NCBI GenBank assembly: GCA_964427955.1
Contig: CAYRWY010000038.1
Coordinates: forward strand, 1 to 22,653
Source: JACRBK01 sp964427955
GTDB lineage: Bacteria > Chloroflexota > Anaerolineae > Aggregatilineales > Aggregatilineaceae
Direction of reading: 5' to 3'
Length of the DNA: 22,653 nucleotides
The position numbers were made by a program, and so were the translations under genes. The notes below the pieces were generated by a model. That model saw only the letters and a program-made list of their open reading frames with translations, searched no databases and was not told where the DNA came from. This document shows, one piece after another, positions 1 to 7,718 of the stretch (the first letter of the stretch is position 1; each line of letters opens with the position of its first letter).

Positions 1-446
1 ATGTCGGAGAGCTGCTGGATGGTGAGCTGATCGACCGGATTCTTGGGGTTGGTGATCACGGCCAGCGCATCGACCGCGACGACGAATTCCACCGGCTCGA
101 TCCCGTTCTTGCGGGCCGCGTCGATTTCTTCTTGCTTGATCTCGCGCGAGGCATTGGCAATATCCACTGTGCCATTGACCAGCGCCGCCAGGCCGGTGCC
201 CGATCCGCCCCCGGTCACGCTGAGCGAGACCGACGGCTCGACCGTCCGGTAGGCTTCGGCCCAGGCCAGCGCGATATTCACCATCGTATCCGAGCCTTTG
301 TTCTGGATGATGTTCGAGGGAGCGGTGCTGCTGCCCGACGCAGTTTTGGAAGTACACGCCGTCCCCAGGCTGGCCATCAGAGCGATCAAGAAGGGCACGA
401 GCCAATAGATCCGGCGTGATTTGGGGTGTGGGTCGGAAACACTCAA
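1..446 (-). CDS. pstS: Phosphate ABC transporter substrate-binding protein (PstS-like), 3' end cut by window
   Basis: Partial gene of about 148 codons running off the left edge. I translated it from the minus strand. An N-terminal hydrophobic stretch (WLVPFLIALMASLGTAC) ends in a lipobox-like Cys at about residue 34, so a lipoprotein anchored on the outer face of the membrane is expected. The mature part reads KGSDTMVNIALAWAEAY, then GGGSGTGLAALVNGTVDIANASR. This is the classic N-lobe of PstS-type periplasmic binding proteins, in which the GSGTG loop contacts the phosphate. The chosen start is TTG at 446 with GGAG eight bases upstream; no in-frame ATG or GTG fits better. The family delivers inorganic phosphate to PstCA. 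The upstream gap holds a Pho-box-like repeat array, which supports phosphate control. A related oxyanion-binding role (for example tungstate or sulfate) is less likely. The pstCAB partners would lie beyond the edge and cannot be seen. Confidence 0.85.
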   Translation of the reverse strand, partial: MSVSDPHPKSRRIYWLVPFLIALMASLGTACTSKTASGSSTAPSNIIQNKGSDTMVNIALAWAEAYRTVEPSVSLSVTGGGSGTGLAALVNGTVDIANASREIKQEEIDAARKNGIEPVEFVVAVDALAVITNPKNPVDQLTIQQLSD

Positions 447-483
447 CGCGGCTACTCCATACGATTTAACGTTATGGAGAGAA

Positions 484-558
484 TTTAGCTTAAAGAGGTT
501 TAAGGATTATTTAGGGGCTTTAAAGCGAATGTTAAATTCTCTTTAAAGATTATTTAAC
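484..558 (-). promoter_or_regulatory. Pho-box-like array of about seven 11-bp direct repeats upstream of pstS
   Basis: TTTAA/TTAAA-type words recur at about 11-bp spacing. On the plus strand they start near 488, 499, 510, 520, 531, 542 and 553, with cores such as TTTAAGG, TTTAGGG, TTTAAAG, GTTAAAT, TTTAAAG and TTTAAC. The tract is strongly AT-rich in otherwise GC-rich DNA. It lies entirely in the gap between the kinase stop (601) and the PstS start (446). Direct repeats spaced by one helical turn are the known binding mode of PhoB/PhoP-family (OmpR-type) regulators. Binding by such a protein is inferred, not shown. Confidence 0.6.
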
Positions 559-600
559 TTTCGAGCGCGATAGTGATGGGTTTTCGCGTGGTCCTCCGCC

Positions 601-3600
601 TCATGGTTCGGTCACCTGCACGGCGGGCAGCGTGACCGTGATCGTCGTGCCGACCCCGACCGTGCTCTCGACCATGATCGTGCCCCGGTGCAGATCGACG
701 GACTGCTTGACGATGGCCAATCCCAGCCCGGTGCCCGGCACGTTGTCCACATTCTGAGCGCGGTAGAACGGCTCGAACAGCCGCCCCTGGTCCGCCTGGG
801 GAATGCCGATCCCTTCGTCTTTCACGCACAGCGTCGCCCGGTCGCTATCGCAGGACACCTCGAATTTCACCGTCGTGTGCGGCTTGGAGTATTTGATGGC
901 GTTCGAAATCAGGTTGTTGACGATATAGCGCAGCAGCTTGGGATCGAGCAGCACCTCGCCGGAGTGGCCCGCGTACTCAAAGACCAGGTGATGCTCCCGA
1001 CCGCTGGTCGATTCAAAGGCGGCCAGAAAGTCCCCGCAGAACTCCCGCAGGTTCAGCGGCTCGGGCGAAAATTCCAGTTTGCCGCGTTCGGCCCGGCTGA
1101 TCACCAGAATATCGTCCAGCAGCGCGACCATCGCCGCGATGCTGGTGCGGATGCGCTGGAATTCGCGCTCTTTCTGCTCGACCGTCAGCCGGTCGCCATA
1201 GCGCAGCAGCACGTCGGTCGAGGATTGGATGATGGTCAGCGGGGTGCGGAATTCGTGCGAGGTCGTCGCGATGAACCGCGACTTGAGTTCGCCCAGCTCC
1301 ATCTCGCGGGTGAGCATCCGGCGCAGGCTGATCTCGGTCTGCTTGAGCATCGTAATATCGTGCAGGCTGCACACCACGCCCGACACCTCGGTGTCCGCCT
1401 GGACGATGGGGGACAGCGTGGCGTCCGCGTCGAAGATGATGTCGGCGTTGTAGCACACCTCGACCACCACCCGCTGCGGGTGGCGCTCCTCAATCGCCAG
1501 GCGCAGGGCGTCGGTGAGCGGCGTCTGGCTGTCGGGGGCGACCAGCATCGTGACCGGCTGGCCGAGACACTGGTCCGGATCGCAGTTGAACGTCCCGCTG
1601 AAGCTGGGATTGACCTGCCGGATCAACCCCTCGTTGCTCAGCAGGATGATGACATCGCTGCTGCTGTTCAGAATCGTCTCGACGTGCTCTTTCGCCTGGC
1701 GGAACTGCGCGGTACGCTCTTCGACCCGTGCGCGCAGCTCAACCGCATAAGTCTGGACCTCGTTATAGAGCCGGGCGTTCTTCAGGGCCACGGCGGCCTG
1801 AGCGGCAAAAAACATCAACGGTCCGGCACTCTCTGGCCTGAAAAAGCCGGGAGTCCGGCTGTAGAGATTGAGGAAGCCGATTACCTGCCCCTCGAGTTGG
1901 ATGGGCGCACCGGCGAACGACCGTATCCATTCTACGCGATCCAAGATCTTCCAGTCAGCACTGGCGTGCGTGTCAGAAATGACCAGCGGCAGGTGGGTGT
2001 CATACATTTGCCGGTAGTTGGGCAGGTTGATGAGCGGTTCCTGGAGCCGGCGCGGCAGTTCTTCCAATTCCTGGGGCGCCAACCCCTGGCCGCGCACCAT
2101 GCGCGCCACTCCATCGCTAACCAGCATCACCGTCGCCGCATCGTGCGGGACGACGCGCACCACATGGCTCAGAATGCGATCCAGCACTTCGTCCAGGTTC
2201 AGCGTGCTGGTCAGCATAGAAGCGGTATCGCGCAGCGCCTCGGCCAGCGCCCGCTGCTCGTGTTCGGCCTGTTCGATCCGTTTGCTGGCGGTAATGTCGC
2301 GGTTGATCGCCACGACCCCGATGGGATGGTCCTCCTCATCACGCAGGAAGGACACCGAGCTGAAGATGTCCAGCCGGGTGCCATCCTTGCAGGTCTGGAT
2401 CGTCTCGCCCCGCCACAACCCCGCGCTGAGAAACAGGTTGACCACCGCGTCACGGGTGGTCCCCGGGTATTCGACCGGAATCACGACTCCCATACGCTGC
2501 CCGATCACTTCTTCGGCGCGCCAGCCGTAGATCGTCTCAGCCGCCACGTTCCAATCCTGGATGACATAGTTCAAATCGGTAGAGATCACGGCATCCGAAA
2601 GCTGGGAGAGCAGAGTCGCCCGGAAACGGAACTGCTCTTCGGCCCGTTTTTGCGCCGTGAGGTCTACCGCCGAGACGAACACCTTGGCCCAGGACTTTTC
2701 ATAGCCGGGCGCGATGGACACCCGGATGGAGGCCCACAACCGCTTACCCCCGAAGGTGTAGATCGGCGTTTCTCCTTCAAAGGAGGTCCGTCCCTCGGCA
2801 AACGTGCTGAATTCCGCGATGAAGGAATCCCACATTTTCTTGTCAAAGATCAGCGGCTCCGGGATCGTCTGCACGCTGGAATCCGACACCCACTGGGCGG
2901 GCGCTTCGAACAGGTCGAGCGTCACCCGGTTGGCTTCCAGCACCTTGATCAGGCTGACGCATTCGCGGACCGCACTGGGATGTTCGTCGAAGTAACGCCT
3001 GAAATCCGCCACGCCCTCGGCCCGCAGCCGGTCGAGGTACGTCTTCACCCCCGAAAAGTCCTCTTCCCACAGCGATATCGGCGCATTCCAGAACAGGCTG
3101 CGATAACGCTGCTCGGCCTGCCGCAGCGCTTCTTCCACCCGGCGGCGCTCGCTGAGATCGATGGTCGAGACGATCACCCTGCCCCACGTCAGCTCGTAAC
3201 CCGGCGCGATTGAAATCGTGATCAGCGCATGAATCTCGTGACTGGGGGTGATCCGGAAGGTCACTTCGCGTTCAAAATGGAGATCGCCCCGTGTGAAGGC
3301 GACGAACTCATCCCGGAAGACTTTCACTAACTCCTCGTTGTAGTAGCGGGTGCCTGGCACTAACTCGCGCCCCAGTACGAGTTCGTCTTTGGTCGTGATC
3401 TGGTACAGATCGAGCGTGGCCTGGTTGACCGCCAATAAGCGAATCAGGCTGCCGCAGTGCCCCACCTCTTCGGGATGAGCCTCGAAATACGCACCCAGAT
3501 CGGTCACCCCACCCGCGCGCAGGATCTCCAAATACTGCCGGACTTCGGAGAAATCCTCTTCCCACATGGCCACCGGGGAGGCTTCGAACAGGCCGCGGTA

Positions 3601-4884
3601 GCGCGCTTCGCTCTGCTGTAGCTCCTGCTCGGTCTGTTTCTGTTCGGTGATGTCCCGCATCACGCTGCATACCAGCCGCCTGCCGCTGATGACGATCCAG
3701 AAAATTCGGCTCTGGATGAAGCGGCGCGAGCCATCCGCCCGCCGGATTTCTTGCTCCATCAGACGATTCATCCAGGGGGAGCTGTCCGGATCGAGCGCCT
3801 CTGACACGAGACGGTGCACCGTCTCGACGTAGTCGGGACCGTGCCGGGCTTCTTCGACTGTCAGTTGCGACTGAATCTCCCACAGAGATTTGCCCAGGAC
3901 TTGCTGGGCCAGCAACCCGGTGATCAGCTCCATCCCATGATTCCACTCGATCACCGTCCCCTGCGCATCCAGCAGAGTGAAACCGTCGAGCGACTGCTCG
4001 ATCACGCCGCGAAAACGCGCTTCGCTTTCCCGCAGGGCCTCTTCGACAAAGCGGCGCTCGGTGATGTCGGTGAGCATGGCAAACGATCCCCGGAACACGC
4101 CACCGGCATCCACCAGGGGCACAGCCGATACAATCGCCCACAGCGTCGTGCCATCCTTACGGCGGAACCGGCGTTCGTAGCGGTCGGACTTGCCCTCGCG
4201 CCGCTCCTCCATCTTGGCGCGATGATCGGGCAGTTGGTCTTCGAACATGAAGGCCTCGACATGCTGGCCCAGCATCTCATCGACCGTACACCCCAACATG
4301 TTCGCCAGGTGCGCATTGACAAAGGTCGTGGACAGGTGCTCGTCCATCGCCCAAATGCCTTCTTCGGCAGTGTCGATCATATTGCGATAGCGTACTTCCA
4401 GCTCGCGCTGGGCCTGCTCCGCCATGACCTGATCGGTGATGTCCACCGTGACCCCGTGGCTGGCGGGCCGCCCCTTGAACTCAATCGGATGGGCGGAGAC
4501 TTCCACCCAGCGGGCTGCCCCATCTTTGCGGAGAAGACGATGGCGGTAATGCTGCGAAGGGAATTCGCTCGCGGCCAGGGAGCGCACCTGCTGCCGGACC
4601 AGGTCGCGGTCGTCGGGGTGGACGAGCGCCATCACTTCGTCGGGAGAGAGCTGGAGCAGTTCGGGGATCGAATAGCCGGTAAGCCCCTCGGAGCGGGGGT
4701 TGGCAAACACGATGCGTCCATCCTGCATGATCATGATCCCTTGCAGGGAGTGCTCGATCAACACACGATGGAGATCCTGCGTTTGCTGTGATTCCTGGAT
4801 CTGCTGCTCTAGCTCCGTCACACGACGGCGCAAAGACGCCAACTCGTGGCCATCGACGGACTCGGCCTGGTTATCACCCGTCAT
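601..4884 (-). CDS. Soluble multi-PAS/GAF sensor histidine kinase
   Basis: A 1427-residue kinase with no membrane segment, so it is probably cytoplasmic. Order, with rough residues: short coiled coil (10-38); PAS1 (41-160); PAS2 (165-285); PAS3 (290-425); two longer PAS-like modules beginning RYRGLFEASPVAMWEEDFS (428-588) and RYRSLFWNAPISLWEEDFS (591-745); PAS6 (748-870); GAF (888-1038); coiled coil; PAS7 (1065-1185); HisKA with SHEFRTPL near 1210; HATPase with the N box NLISNAIKYSK near 1328 and the G box GTGLGLAIVK near 1387. It should autophosphorylate on the H-box His and pass phosphate to an unseen response regulator. There is no receiver in the protein and none adjacent. The start at 4884 is preferred because GGAGG lies 6 bases upstream; ATG at 4890 touches the GGAGG, and ATG at 4944 would place this ribosome site inside the gene. 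It faces the same way as pstS but is separated from it by the repeat array, so PhoR identity is not supported. Confidence 0.93.
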   Translation of the reverse strand: MTGDNQAESVDGHELASLRRRVTELEQQIQESQQTQDLHRVLIEHSLQGIMIMQDGRIVFANPRSEGLTGYSIPELLQLSPDEVMALVHPDDRDLVRQQVRSLAASEFPSQHYRHRLLRKDGAARWVEVSAHPIEFKGRPASHGVTVDITDQVMAEQAQRELEVRYRNMIDTAEEGIWAMDEHLSTTFVNAHLANMLGCTVDEMLGQHVEAFMFEDQLPDHRAKMEERREGKSDRYERRFRRKDGTTLWAIVSAVPLVDAGGVFRGSFAMLTDITERRFVEEALRESEARFRGVIEQSLDGFTLLDAQGTVIEWNHGMELITGLLAQQVLGKSLWEIQSQLTVEEARHGPDYVETVHRLVSEALDPDSSPWMNRLMEQEIRRADGSRRFIQSRIFWIVISGRRLVCSVMRDITEQKQTEQELQQSEARYRGLFEASPVAMWEEDFSEVRQYLEILRAGGVTDLGAYFEAHPEEVGHCGSLIRLLAVNQATLDLYQITTKDELVLGRELVPGTRYYNEELVKVFRDEFVAFTRGDLHFEREVTFRITPSHEIHALITISIAPGYELTWGRVIVSTIDLSERRRVEEALRQAEQRYRSLFWNAPISLWEEDFSGVKTYLDRLRAEGVADFRRYFDEHPSAVRECVSLIKVLEANRVTLDLFEAPAQWVSDSSVQTIPEPLIFDKKMWDSFIAEFSTFAEGRTSFEGETPIYTFGGKRLWASIRVSIAPGYEKSWAKVFVSAVDLTAQKRAEEQFRFRATLLSQLSDAVISTDLNYVIQDWNVAAETIYGWRAEEVIGQRMGVVIPVEYPGTTRDAVVNLFLSAGLWRGETIQTCKDGTRLDIFSSVSFLRDEEDHPIGVVAINRDITASKRIEQAEHEQRALAEALRDTASMLTSTLNLDEVLDRILSHVVRVVPHDAATVMLVSDGVARMVRGQGLAPQELEELPRRLQEPLINLPNYRQMYDTHLPLVISDTHASADWKILDRVEWIRSFAGAPIQLEGQVIGFLNLYSRTPGFFRPESAGPLMFFAAQAAVALKNARLYNEVQTYAVELRARVEERTAQFRQAKEHVETILNSSSDVIILLSNEGLIRQVNPSFSGTFNCDPDQCLGQPVTMLVAPDSQTPLTDALRLAIEERHPQRVVVEVCYNADIIFDADATLSPIVQADTEVSGVVCSLHDITMLKQTEISLRRMLTREMELGELKSRFIATTSHEFRTPLTIIQSSTDVLLRYGDRLTVEQKEREFQRIRTSIAAMVALLDDILVISRAERGKLEFSPEPLNLREFCGDFLAAFESTSGREHHLVFEYAGHSGEVLLDPKLLRYIVNNLISNAIKYSKPHTTVKFEVSCDSDRATLCVKDEGIGIPQADQGRLFEPFYRAQNVDNVPGTGLGLAIVKQSVDLHRGTIMVESTVGVGTTITVTLPAVQVTEP

Positions 4885-5095
4885 AACCATCCTCCGTTCT
4901 CCCTGCTCTACTGGGCTGACCCCGTCCCAGGTTGAGCAGCACATGGATGTATGCTAGCCTACGCCAGTTTATTCAATATCAACGCTTCCACGATTGATCG
5001 TCTATCTATACACTCTTAACATATCACAGATTTGTCATTCTGTGTGATCTCGAGTGGTGAATGTCTGGATTTGTGGACACAAATACTTCAGTGGT
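4885..5095 (-). promoter_or_regulatory. Kinase upstream region with two dyad-symmetric sites
   Basis: AT-rich leader of the kinase gene. Two inverted repeats stand out. ATCACAGA and TCTGTGTGAT flank an 8-base centre at 5023-5048, and ATTTGTG-GA-CACAAAT is a perfect 7-2-7 dyad at 5069-5084. Either could be an operator for a dimeric regulator. I see no convincing -35/-10 pair, and no open reading frame I would call. Confidence 0.4.
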
Positions 5096-5222
5096 TACTG
5101 ATCCTTGCCGAATAAACTAAAGTTCGTGCGAGAGCACCCCCACCCCACCTCCCCCGTGCACGGGGGAGGCGCAGGAGGGGGTGAACTTCACGGAAGTTTA
5201 GATAGTAATGCAAGGATCAGTA
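5096..5222. repeat. MITE-like repeat, family A, copy 1 (127 bp)
   Basis: The outer ends are inverted repeats: TACTGATCCTTGC at 5096-5108 and GCAAGGATCAGTA at 5210-5222. Inside each is a second inverted pair, ACTAAAGTTCGTG against CACGGAAGTTTAG. The core (5135-5182) is a GC-rich hairpin of CACCCCC..CCTCCCCCG facing CGGGGGAGG..GGGGGTG. A longer copy with the same ends sits at 9307-9545. No transposase is encoded, so movement would need one in trans. The right end contains the stop codon (5217-5219) of the GT4 gene. Confidence 0.75.
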
Positions 5223-6533
5223 GTTCTTCGTTTTGTCCTTGTCGTCCTCGTCGAGCGCTTCCAGGGCATCATGCAAGCGAGACACAAAGGCGGCGGTCTC
5301 GCGCGCATCCATGCGGAGCGTGGGATCTTCGTGGCCGATCAACTGGTTGTAGACGTCACGCAGCCGGGCGGCGCTGCTGGTCCAGGCGTGTTGGCGCTCG
5401 ACCCAGGCGCGGCCCTGGCGGCCCAATCGCTCGCCCAGCGCCGGATTGTCGAGCAGTTCCACGACCGCGTCGGCGAAGGCCCGTGGCGTGTCGCGCAGCA
5501 GCATGTGCTCGCCATCCACCGCGTCCAGGCCCTCGGCCCCCACCGAGGTGCTGACCACCGGACAGCCGCACGCCAGCGCCTCCAGCAGCTTGAAGCGGGT
5601 GCCGCTGCCGCTGCGGAGCGGGCACACGAACATGGCGCTGCCCTGCAAAAAGGGCCGGGTATCGTCCACCAGCCCGGTGACCGTGACGGGCATCTGCGGA
5701 TCGTCGTGCAGAGCTTGCAGTTCGGGCGTGGGGTCCTTGCCGACCACGGTCAAGGTCACGTCGCTGCGCCGCTCGCGGATCAGCGGCAGAATCTCGTGCG
5801 CAAAGTACAGCACGGCGTCCGCATTCGGAAAATACTTGTAGTCGCCCATGTAGACGGCAGTATGGCCGTCGCGCGGGGTGGCCGGGTCCGGGTGGAAAAA
5901 CTCGATGTCGACTCCGTTCGGGGCCAGGACGGTCTTGACCCCTGGCGTCGCGCGTCCCACAATCTCGCGATCAACGGCGGACATCACACCCACAACCGTC
6001 ACCTCGGACCAGGCGCGCGGCTCCCACAGGCGCATTTTCAACGCTTCGAGCGCGATGCCGGGCCGCATTAGCCAGGGCTGCGCCACGCGCGCATGGCGGC
6101 CCCAGGCGATGTACTCGATGGCGGGTTCCGACAGCAGCACCGGCACCCCAATCTGGGCCGGGAGATTCGGCAGCATGTAAAACGACTCGACGTGCACCAG
6201 CCGGATAGTGCTGTGTGCCAGCGCGTGCGCGACGGCCTGTTCCATTTCGGGCGTGTGATACAGCCGCGCCGTGACCGGTTGGGGAGAGGTCAGGCTCAAC
6301 CAGGCTGCCCGGCGCGCGCCGGGGCTGGGAGCGCGATCCACCACGGTCAGGTCGCACAACGCGCGCAGGGGGTCCAGGTCGAACGCGCGCTCTTCGGGAC
6401 GACCGAAGCACACCAGTGTGATCTGGTAATCGTCCCGCAGATGTTTGATCAGGTTAAAGGTCCGGCTGCGCCCGCCGCTGTTGGGCGGATACGGCAGGTA
6501 GGGTGTGAGCATCAAGATCCGTGGTTTGGCCAT
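5217..6533 (-). CDS. GT4-family glycosyltransferase
   Basis: A 438-residue GT-B fold enzyme. The N-terminal domain opens with RILMLTPYLPYPPNSGGRSRT, the usual acceptor-side start with its glycine loop. The C-terminal domain (about 220-410) has VYMGDYKYFPNADAVLYF, VTVTGLVDDTRPFLQGS, and the donor-binding run PLRSGSGTRFKLLEALACG followed by CPVVSTSVGAEGL. This matches the EX7E-like region of retaining GT4 transferases that use nucleotide sugars. It probably acts on the cytoplasmic face in exopolysaccharide or envelope glycan synthesis; the sugar cannot be read from sequence. The start at 6533 has GGGAGGA 10 bases upstream. The last two residues and the stop lie in the terminal inverted repeat of a family A element, so the native C-terminus may have been replaced. 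It stands alone and is transcribed divergently from the 6665 regulator. Confidence 0.9.
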   Translation of the reverse strand: MAKPRILMLTPYLPYPPNSGGRSRTFNLIKHLRDDYQITLVCFGRPEERAFDLDPLRALCDLTVVDRAPSPGARRAAWLSLTSPQPVTARLYHTPEMEQAVAHALAHSTIRLVHVESFYMLPNLPAQIGVPVLLSEPAIEYIAWGRHARVAQPWLMRPGIALEALKMRLWEPRAWSEVTVVGVMSAVDREIVGRATPGVKTVLAPNGVDIEFFHPDPATPRDGHTAVYMGDYKYFPNADAVLYFAHEILPLIRERRSDVTLTVVGKDPTPELQALHDDPQMPVTVTGLVDDTRPFLQGSAMFVCPLRSGSGTRFKLLEALACGCPVVSTSVGAEGLDAVDGEHMLLRDTPRAFADAVVELLDNPALGERLGRQGRAWVERQHAWTSSAARLRDVYNQLIGHEDPTLRMDARETAAFVSRLHDALEALDEDDKDKTKNY

Positions 6534-6664
6534 CGTAGAAACGTCCTCCCATACCTCTGATTATAGTGGCTGACGGCGATCCGTACACTGCCCACTTGTA
6601 CCAGATTGCGCTACAATCGAACATCGTTTGTCCACCGCCGTGAGTATCTTGTGGGGGAAGCGCG
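6534..6664. promoter_or_regulatory. Divergent promoter region between GT4 gene and receiver-HTH gene
   Basis: On the minus strand a perfect TATAAT (6560-6565) lies just upstream of the GT4 ribosome site GGGAGGA (6544-6550), giving a leader of about 20 bases. Its -35 (GTGTAC, 17-base spacing) is weak. On the plus strand a TACAAT at 6612-6617 could serve the regulator gene, without a clear -35. The short shared gap would allow joint control, for instance by the regulator itself. That is inference. Confidence 0.4.
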
Positions 6665-7435
6665 ATGACCAATCTGAAAGTACTGGTCCTGGAAACCGAT
6701 TTTTACGCCCGCCAGGCAATGAACAGCTACCTGGCCTGGGATCGCCGGACGCGCGTCGTCCACCTGGCCGACTCGCTGGAATCGGTGCGCGAGTATATGC
6801 ACGCCGCCGACCCGAGCGACTGGCCGAACGTCGTGGTGCTCGACGCCCAGGCGGCCCAATCCCCCGCCGAACTGGCCGCACTGGTCCAGCAGATCGAAGA
6901 CACGATCCCCGAGGTGATGACCCTGGTGCTGGACCGGCGGCTCAACCTGGAGACCGTCCACGCCGTCGAGCAGGCGCGTGTGAACGGCTACCTGCTGCGC
7001 AACGAACTGCGCATCCGGCTGGCCTCGGCCATCGCCTGGGCCGCCAAACACGATTTTGTGGTCACCCAGAGCGTCAAAGAGGCGCTCAAGAACGAGTTTC
7101 AGGGCCGTCTGTTCCGGGCGGAGGTCGTCCCGGACCTGCGCGAATACCCGGACCTGACGCAGCGCGTGCGCGAGGCGTTGGAACTGTGTGTGATCGAGGG
7201 GATGTCCGCCGAACTGGCCGCCGACGAGATGGGCATCAGCGTGCACACCGTCCGCAGCTACGTGAAAGAGGGTTACCGGATTCTGGAAACCTACGACGAT
7301 ACCAGGTACCCGGCGGATATGAGTTCGCAGGAAAAAGCCTTCATGCGGATTACGTCGCTGGTCGGGGAAACGGGCAGCGAGGTGAAAGCCCGCCGGGCCG
7401 CGCAAAAATCGTCGAGGCACGGTCCGCGGGCGTGA
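6665..7435 (+). CDS. Receiver-like/HTH (LuxR/NarL-type) transcriptional regulator with degenerate receiver
   Basis: A 256-residue protein. Residues 1-125 resemble a receiver domain: an acidic pair at E10 and D12, then the strand NVVVLD with D60 at the phosphoacceptor place. The usual Thr/Ser after strand 4 is D90 (LVLD), and the conserved Lys after strand 5 is R112 (GYLLRN), so normal phosphorelay switching is doubtful. Residues 164-210 form a helix-turn-helix (MSAELAADEMGISVHTVRSYV) like the LuxR/sigma-4 type. A 45-residue basic tail follows. The start has GTGGGGGAAG a few bases upstream. It could be a phosphate-independent or atypical response regulator; its targets may include the divergent GT4 gene. 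Its stop is only 4 bases from the convergent ferredoxin stop. Confidence 0.75.
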   Translation: MTNLKVLVLETDFYARQAMNSYLAWDRRTRVVHLADSLESVREYMHAADPSDWPNVVVLDAQAAQSPAELAALVQQIEDTIPEVMTLVLDRRLNLETVHAVEQARVNGYLLRNELRIRLASAIAWAAKHDFVVTQSVKEALKNEFQGRLFRAEVVPDLREYPDLTQRVREALELCVIEGMSAELAADEMGISVHTVRSYVKEGYRILETYDDTRYPADMSSQEKAFMRITSLVGETGSEVKARRAAQKSSRHGPRA

Positions 7436-7439
7436 TGGG

Positions 7440-7655
7440 TCACGGGCGGCGAATCACCGCCTCGTGGGGGCAGGTCTGGACGCAGACCAGGCAGCCCCAA
7501 CAGCGGCTCATATCCAGAAACGGCGGCTCGCCCCGGTCGATGAACCGGATGGCGTTGCCCCGGCAGGACTGCCGCGCCAGGCATTCGCCGCACATATGGC
7601 AGCGCGCCTCGTCGATGGCGAGCTGTACTGTGGTCCGCGCGGTGCTGTGATCCAT
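7440..7655 (-). CDS. Small two-cluster ferredoxin-like protein
   Basis: 71 residues with two Cys motifs: CHMCGECLARQSC near the N-terminus (CX2CX2CX5C) and CWGCLVCVQTCP near the C-terminus (CX2CX2CX3CP). This is the 2[4Fe-4S] ferredoxin layout, expected to carry electrons in the cytoplasm. The first motif has five residues, not three, before its last Cys and lacks the following Pro, so that cluster may be unusual in potential or be a [3Fe-4S] site. ATG at 7655 is the only start in the open frame; the ribosome site is weak. It faces and nearly touches the regulator gene. The redox partner is unknown; the Apd1-like Fe-S protein at 8345-9247 is the only other redox Fe-S gene nearby. Confidence 0.8.
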   Translation of the reverse strand: MDHSTARTTVQLAIDEARCHMCGECLARQSCRGNAIRFIDRGEPPFLDMSRCWGCLVCVQTCPHEAVIRRP

Positions 7656-7718
7656 GTCACTTTTTAGCTCGAACTGTTTAAGACGTTAGATGCAGCCTGA
7701 ATTGATTTCGGTGCACTG

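Noticed and set aside
688..3213. Long plus-strand open frame of 841 codons opposite the kinase
   Set aside because: It is antisense to a kinase with complete PAS, GAF, HisKA and HATPase motifs. The translation is His/Arg/Gln/Asp-rich without any domain, as expected for the opposite strand of GC-rich coding DNA.
1..4884. Pho two-component system formed by PstS and the multi-PAS kinase
   Set aside because: The kinase is soluble, has no PhoR features, is separated from pstS by a dedicated promoter region, and no PhoB-like regulator is adjacent. Proximity alone is not enough.
4885..4944. Upstream ATG for the kinase (20 extra residues)
   Set aside because: A strong GGAGG precedes ATG 4884, and the extra residues (MCCSTWDG..) match no family start.
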